Below, in pieces: positions 38,063-39,608 of a stretch of DNA of 39,608 bases. Position 1 is the stretch's first letter, and every line of letters starts with the position of its first letter. The stretch covers positions 1-39,608 of the forward strand of contig URTS01000004.1 of the NCBI GenBank assembly GCA_900550685.1. The letters run 5' to 3'. Below the pieces are notes generated by a model. The model was not told the DNA's origin, did not search any database, and was given only the letters and a program-made list of their open reading frames with translations. A program made the translations under genes and the position numbers. The DNA comes from an uncultured Oscillibacter sp. Lineage in GTDB: Bacteria; Bacillota; Clostridia; Oscillospirales; Oscillospiraceae.

Positions 38063-39608
38063 ATGAGTCAAAATACCGAAAAAAAATCCACAACACCGGA
38101 ATGGCCTGACCAGGCCGCGCCGGAAGCCGCCGAGCCCCGTCCCCGCCGGAAGCGTCGGGTGCCTGTGGAGCCGGAGGACTTCTGGGGCCGGCTCCGGTTC
38201 CGGGCCGGGAAAAAGAGCCGCTGGTTCGGCCGCCGCTGGCGCCGGGTGGTCCGGGAGGCCAAGGCCAACCGGTTCCCGGAGAGCAACCGCACCCCGCTTC
38301 AGTTTCTGCTGATGGTGTGGGGCCTGCTGCCTGCAATGGCCGGTCATCTGCGGGAGCGGGTACTGGGCCGCCGGAAGGAGCGCATCCACCGCTCCGGCAG
38401 ATTCACCGCCTGGTTCGACCGGGAAAAGCGCCTGCACTCCATCCTGTTTTTGGGCGGCAGCTGTATGCTGGCGGGTGTGATCCTGTTTTTCTCTTTCTTC
38501 ACCGTGGGCACCACCGTCACTTACGACGGCCATGTTCTGGGAAACCTGGCCTCCAAGTCTGAGGCGGAGAGCGTCCGCCACGAGCTGGAGGCCATCACCT
38601 CCGAGACCCTGGGGGAGCCCTACACCATTGATGACGCCCTCCTCCACTACGATTCCGGCTGGATGCGCCGGCAGGACATTGAGGACAAAACCACTTATGA
38701 AGAGGACCTCTCCGATGAGCTGGGGCTGGTGACCTCCGCCTACTGCCTGTATGTCAACGGCGAGCGCATCGGCACCACCCCCTACGAGGGGGCCTTGGAG
38801 GAACTGCTGGTCCAGCTGAAGCAGGCCGCCTCCGACGAGGACACCATCTCCTGCGAATTCAAGGAGGACGTGGAGATCCGGCAGGAGTACGTCCCCACCG
38901 ACGCCATTATGAACCTGGGCTATATCGCGGAGCTGCTCTACAGCACCAAGACCGCCGAGGTCACCTATGAGGTGAAAAAGGGAGACACCTGGTCCCAGAT
39001 CGCCGCCCGGAACGACATGACCTCCGCCGAGCTGCTGGCCTTGAACCCCGGCTACAACATCAACAAGCTTCAGATCGGCGAGGTGCTGACCCTGTCCGCC
39101 TCCGTGCCCTACCTGACCATGACCGTGGTGAAGCAGGAGCGGTATCTGGACGATGTGGCCTACGACATCCAGTACACCGACACCGCCAGCCTCTATCAGG
39201 GCGACTACAAGGTTACCTCCAAAGGCGAGTACGGCAAGGCGGATGTGCTGGCCAAGGCCACCTATGTCAACGGCGAGGAGACGGAGCGCACCATTCTCTC
39301 CTCCGTCACGCTGAAAGAACCGGTGACGGAGTCCCGGCTGCGGGGCACCAAGGTGCGTCCCACCTGGCACCCCACCGGCAGCTTCCGCTGGCCCACCAGC
39401 GGGCGGATCACGTCTTACTTCGGCGGGCGGAAATCCCCCGGCGGCATCGGCTCCACCAACCACAAGGGCATCGACATTGCCGTGCCCAGAGGGACGCCCA
39501 TCTACGCCGCCGACGGCGGCACCGTGACCTACGCCGGATGGATGAGCGGCTATGGCTACCTGGTGGAGATCAACCACGGCAACGGCTATGTCACCCGGTA
39601 CGGCCACA
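38063..39608 (+). CDS. Membrane-anchored M23 peptidase with LysM and G5 domains, cut by window end
   Basis: The frame is open from ATG 38063 (TAGGAG five bases upstream) to the window edge: 515 residues, no stop. A very basic, proline/arginine-rich cytoplasmic tail of about 125 residues leads to one membrane helix (about 127-150). Outside lie a region of about 150 residues without a known match, a LysM domain (about 301-347, YEVKKGDTWSQIAARNDM), a G5-like domain (about 352-425, VKQERYLDDVAYDIQ) and the start of a peptidase M23 domain (from about 442, with RITSYFGGR and NHKGIDIAVPRGTP). The first zinc ligand is the His in NHKGID; the last ligands are beyond the window. It should bind and cut peptidoglycan, probably in growth or division. 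Confidence 0.9.
   Translation, partial: MSQNTEKKSTTPEWPDQAAPEAAEPRPRRKRRVPVEPEDFWGRLRFRAGKKSRWFGRRWRRVVREAKANRFPESNRTPLQFLLMVWGLLPAMAGHLRERVLGRRKERIHRSGRFTAWFDREKRLHSILFLGGSCMLAGVILFFSFFTVGTTVTYDGHVLGNLASKSEAESVRHELEAITSETLGEPYTIDDALLHYDSGWMRRQDIEDKTTYEEDLSDELGLVTSAYCLYVNGERIGTTPYEGALEELLVQLKQAASDEDTISCEFKEDVEIRQEYVPTDAIMNLGYIAELLYSTKTAEVTYEVKKGDTWSQIAARNDMTSAELLALNPGYNINKLQIGEVLTLSASVPYLTMTVVKQERYLDDVAYDIQYTDTASLYQGDYKVTSKGEYGKADVLAKATYVNGEETERTILSSVTLKEPVTESRLRGTKVRPTWHPTGSFRWPTSGRITSYFGGRKSPGGIGSTNHKGIDIAVPRGTPIYAADGGTVTYAGWMSGYGYLVEINHGNGYVTRYGH

Noticed and set aside
1..39608. CRISPR array or complete prophage
   Set aside because: No regularly spaced repeats of 24-40 bases and no phage structural genes were seen in the window.

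Overview
The window looks like a piece of the chromosome of a GC-rich, obligately anaerobic, fermenting Clostridia-type Firmicute, most likely a gut Oscillospiraceae relative (for example the Flavonifractor/Lawsonibacter/Oscillibacter neighbourhood). This is inferred from the gene set: single-chain pyruvate:ferredoxin oxidoreductase, a group-B-like [FeFe] hydrogenase, Pta, MurT with a GatD-like partner, an LTA-synthase-type enzyme and a T-box in front of metG. Core genes look GC-rich; a few small genes are clearly AT-rich and look acquired.

Layout. 1-2400 is an accessory junction: a partial DUF6809-like gene, a pair of short direct repeats, the 3' end of a tRNA that marks an integration site, an IS3-family element with a programmed frameshift, and the 3' stub of a gene whose front half is missing. 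2400-2800 is a small intergenic locus with a consensus promoter and an RNA-like unit facing a possible 25-residue peptide gene. 2800-4890 is a MoxR ATPase/VWA pair, followed by a ZIP metal transporter. 5750-7600 is a variant purine riboswitch controlling guanine deaminase and a rhodanese. 7600-10510 holds an AT-rich orphan, a small multi-drug-export-family membrane protein, and a GntR/ABC operon with a clear operator. 10567-13692 is a DUF4340 protein followed by a two-component system. 13729-15246 is comM, divergent from the very large nifJ (15583-19149).

19356-24189 is a minus-strand operon: metallophosphoesterase, mnmG, murT and a GatD-like subunit that lacks the expected catalytic residues. 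24376-26980 is the [FeFe] hydrogenase overlapping an AEC transporter. 26982-28583 is an ECF sigma/zinc anti-sigma pair. 28636-29804 has a HAD phosphatase, a 57-residue AT-rich membrane protein and a cluster of perfect hairpins. Then come metG under a methionine T-box, a MATE transporter, exoA, an LTA-synthase-like enzyme, pta, and the start of a cell-wall M23 peptidase running off the end.

How they work together: NifJ makes acetyl-CoA, CO2 and reduced ferredoxin from pyruvate. The hydrogenase can dispose of those electrons as H2, and Pta starts conversion of acetyl-CoA to acetate and ATP. MurT/GatD, the LTA synthase and the M23 protein act on the Gram-positive envelope. The most interesting sites are the atypical guanine-type riboswitch, which by its geometry should turn guanine deaminase ON, the convergent RNA/micropeptide locus, and the GatD-like protein without its nucleophile.
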